Of a stretch of 64,000 nt of DNA, positions 62,442 to 64,000 are shown piece after piece. The stretch's first letter is position 1. Every line of letters starts with the position of its first letter. The notes under the pieces were generated by a model. That model was not told the DNA's origin and made no database searches. It saw nothing but the letters and a program-made list of their open reading frames with translations. Position numbers and translations under genes: made by a program. The DNA comes from Mucilaginibacter sp. SJ (GTDB taxonomy: Bacteria; Bacteroidota; Bacteroidia; Sphingobacteriales; Sphingobacteriaceae), in contig NZ_CP118631.1 of the NCBI RefSeq assembly GCF_028993635.1, positions 6,200,001 to 6,264,000 of the forward strand. The letters run 5' to 3'.

Positions 62442-64000
62442 ATGCGCATAAACGCGATAAAACAAAGGATGGGAGATAAGATCTGCCATCCTTTTCGCAA
62501 GTCATTCTTTTATTGGAAGGTAGTTGTTCTTGATTTTCTATTGATGATGACGTTTGATGAGTCCGGACAGGCAAAGCAGAACAGGCAGGTTACCAAGGTC
62601 TCTTTTAGCGATGAGTTGCCTGCAAGACAACTTATTTCACTTAATTTGGGATGGCGGTTTCATTATCTTTATGATGTACGTAAAATTTTTCAGCAGCAGC
62701 AAGTAGATATCCCCCACACCTGGAATAACAGACCGGGGCCTGATACTTTAAATTATAACCGGACAGCGGCTATTTACGAACGGAGCTTATCACTTAAAAA
62801 GGAATGGCGCGGTAAAAGGTTCTTTTTGTATTTCGAGGGTGTTAATTCTTCGTGCAGCGTATTTGTTAATAATAAATATGTGGATAGTCATACCGGTGGT
62901 TACACGGCATTTTGTTTTGAGATCACAGCATTTGTAAACTTTGAAGCAGAAAACATAATAACTGTCCAGGCAAGCAATGCTTTTAGCTACGGGGCCTTGC
63001 CGGTTGCCGGAGATTTTAATATATACGGCGGGGTACACAGGCCGGTATCTTTGTTAATTACTCCTCAAAATTGTATTTCTCCGCTTGATTTCGCGTCGCC
63101 CGGAGTATACGTTGCGCCTATATCAGTTTCTGAGAAAACAGCGAAGATTGGTATTAAAACCGTTCTCTCCTTTGCACAGCCAAACAGTAAGCTGCAATTG
63201 ATGACACAGATTATTGACGCAAAAAATCGAGTCATAAAAGAAAATATTTTACCTGTTTCAGCAGATACGACCTTAAATGATATGCTAACCGTTTCGCAGC
63301 CTCATTTATGGAACGGGGTTAAAGATCCTTATCGCTATAAGGTTACTGTCAGCATATTAGCAGGTACTCGTTTAATTGACAGCGTTTCGGTTTATACCGG
63401 GTTAAGATATTTTAAAGTAGATCCGAAAAAAGGTTTGCTGCTCAATGGCCATTATCTTAATATCAGGGGTGTTTGTCGTCATGAAGATGTGTTTGGAAAA
63501 GGATCTGCGCTGGGCGATGCAGATCAGGAACGGGATATCGCTTTGATCAGGGAATTGGGTGCCAACGGCGTCAGGCTCACGCATTATCCGCAATCAAAGT
63601 TGTTCTATGACCTTTGCGACCGATACGGGTTGGTGGTATGGAGCGAACTACCGCTTGTAGGCCCCGGTGGATATCGGGGGGCAGGATTTGTGAATAGCCC
63701 GGCATTAAAAAAACAAGCCAGGCAAGTGCTCACGGAGATGATCAAACAAAATTATAATCATCCCGCTGTCCTTTTCTGGGGGCTTTATAATGAGCTTAAG
63801 CTTGACTATGATGACCCGCGGAATTTTATTAAGGAACTGGACCGGTTAACTAAACAACTGGATCCGGGCAGGCTGACTGCAGGCGCCACTTTCCTGGATG
63901 GCGCGGCATTTAACGGCCTGACCGATTTAATTGGGTGGAACAAATATTATGGCTGGTATGGAGGTGACGCTAAAGATTTGGGAGCTTGGGCCGATCAAAC
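62442..64000 (+). CDS. Glycoside hydrolase family 2 enzyme, N-terminal part (3' truncated by window)
   Basis: About 520 residues of a GH2 enzyme are visible before the window ends. The jelly-roll domain (LNLGWRFHYLYD, VDIPHTWNN, KRFFLYFEGVNSSCSVFVNNKYV) and Ig-like domain are followed by the TIM barrel (LLNGHYLNIRGVCRHEDVFG). The barrel carries GANGVRLTHYPQS and the acid/base glutamate in NHPAVLFWGLYNE. The nucleophile lies beyond the window. Beta-galactosidase is likely, beta-glucuronidase possible. The start is unsure: 62442 and 62469 include a possible signal segment but lie around or inside the 62464 hairpin, while 62544 is after it. Confidence 0.85.
   Translation, partial: MRINAIKQRMGDKICHPFRKSFFYWKVVVLDFLLMMTFDESGQAKQNRQVTKVSFSDELPARQLISLNLGWRFHYLYDVRKIFQQQQVDIPHTWNNRPGPDTLNYNRTAAIYERSLSLKKEWRGKRFFLYFEGVNSSCSVFVNNKYVDSHTGGYTAFCFEITAFVNFEAENIITVQASNAFSYGALPVAGDFNIYGGVHRPVSLLITPQNCISPLDFASPGVYVAPISVSEKTAKIGIKTVLSFAQPNSKLQLMTQIIDAKNRVIKENILPVSADTTLNDMLTVSQPHLWNGVKDPYRYKVTVSILAGTRLIDSVSVYTGLRYFKVDPKKGLLLNGHYLNIRGVCRHEDVFGKGSALGDADQERDIALIRELGANGVRLTHYPQSKLFYDLCDRYGLVVWSELPLVGPGGYRGAGFVNSPALKKQARQVLTEMIKQNYNHPAVLFWGLYNELKLDYDDPRNFIKELDRLTKQLDPGRLTAGATFLDGAAFNGLTDLIGWNKYYGWYGGDAKDLGAWADQ
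62464..62494 (+). terminator. Hairpin between susD and the GH2 gene
   Basis: AAAGGATGG (62464-62472) pairs with CCATCCTTT (62486-62494), ending in a short T-run. It may reduce read-through from susD into the enzyme gene, as is common in Sus-like loci where transporter mRNA exceeds enzyme mRNA. Confidence 0.6.

Overview
The window reads as a Bacteroidota chromosome segment, most likely family Sphingobacteriaceae and close to Mucilaginibacter. This rests on SusC/SusD pairs, Bacteroidota-type ECF sigma/FecR regulation, a type III glutamine synthetase, DUF4249 and DUF4468 proteins, LytS/LytTR signalling, few Shine-Dalgarno sites and characteristic palindromic intergenic repeats. The genus is inferred from remembered family resemblance; no search was run.

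Layout. 1-6.2 kb: the end of a TonB-dependent receptor, a probable purM-sterol desaturase operon and a ClC chloride transporter. 6.5-14.9 kb: a nitrogen-assimilation block with glnN, two ammonium transporters, an outer-membrane barrel protein and small secreted proteins. 15-19.5 kb: a TonB protein, two proteins of unknown role and a GOB-like class B3 metallo-beta-lactamase lying between two 52-bp direct repeats. 19.7-22.2 kb: a low-GC accessory patch with a PARP-like protein paired with a 57-residue partner, a PIN-domain protein and small unknowns. 23-30.3 kb: housekeeping genes (purL, a VOC protein, trmN-like, a YfcE-type phosphoesterase, rnhA, a copper P-type ATPase). 30.4-37 kb: tRNA-His with a decayed serine recombinase beside it, a DUF4249/TonB-receptor pair divergent from a LytS/LytTR two-component system, a transposase relic and a NUMOD4 protein.

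37.9-48.6 kb is the most unusual part. It is a tight six-gene operon: two short fibre-like secreted proteins sharing a C-terminal module, two large Sec-exported YD/RHS proteins of about 1270 residues each, and two small exported proteins. The second RHS protein ends in a lipase-like domain, and the gene overlapping its end encodes an ankyrin-repeat lipoprotein. I read this as a split RHS polymorphic toxin with its immunity gene, exported by Sec rather than by a type VI system. The operon ends at a strong hairpin. About 700 bp further on, a complete group IIC intron sits directly behind a second terminator-like hairpin.

51.9-64 kb: a polysaccharide utilisation locus with a beta-helix protein, a GH127-like enzyme, ECF sigma factor, FecR anti-sigma factor, SusC, SusD and the start of a glycoside hydrolase family 2 enzyme that runs off the window. 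The enzymes suggest an arabinose- or galactose-decorated plant polysaccharide as substrate. The intergenic regions hold several distinct hairpin repeat families, reported separately.
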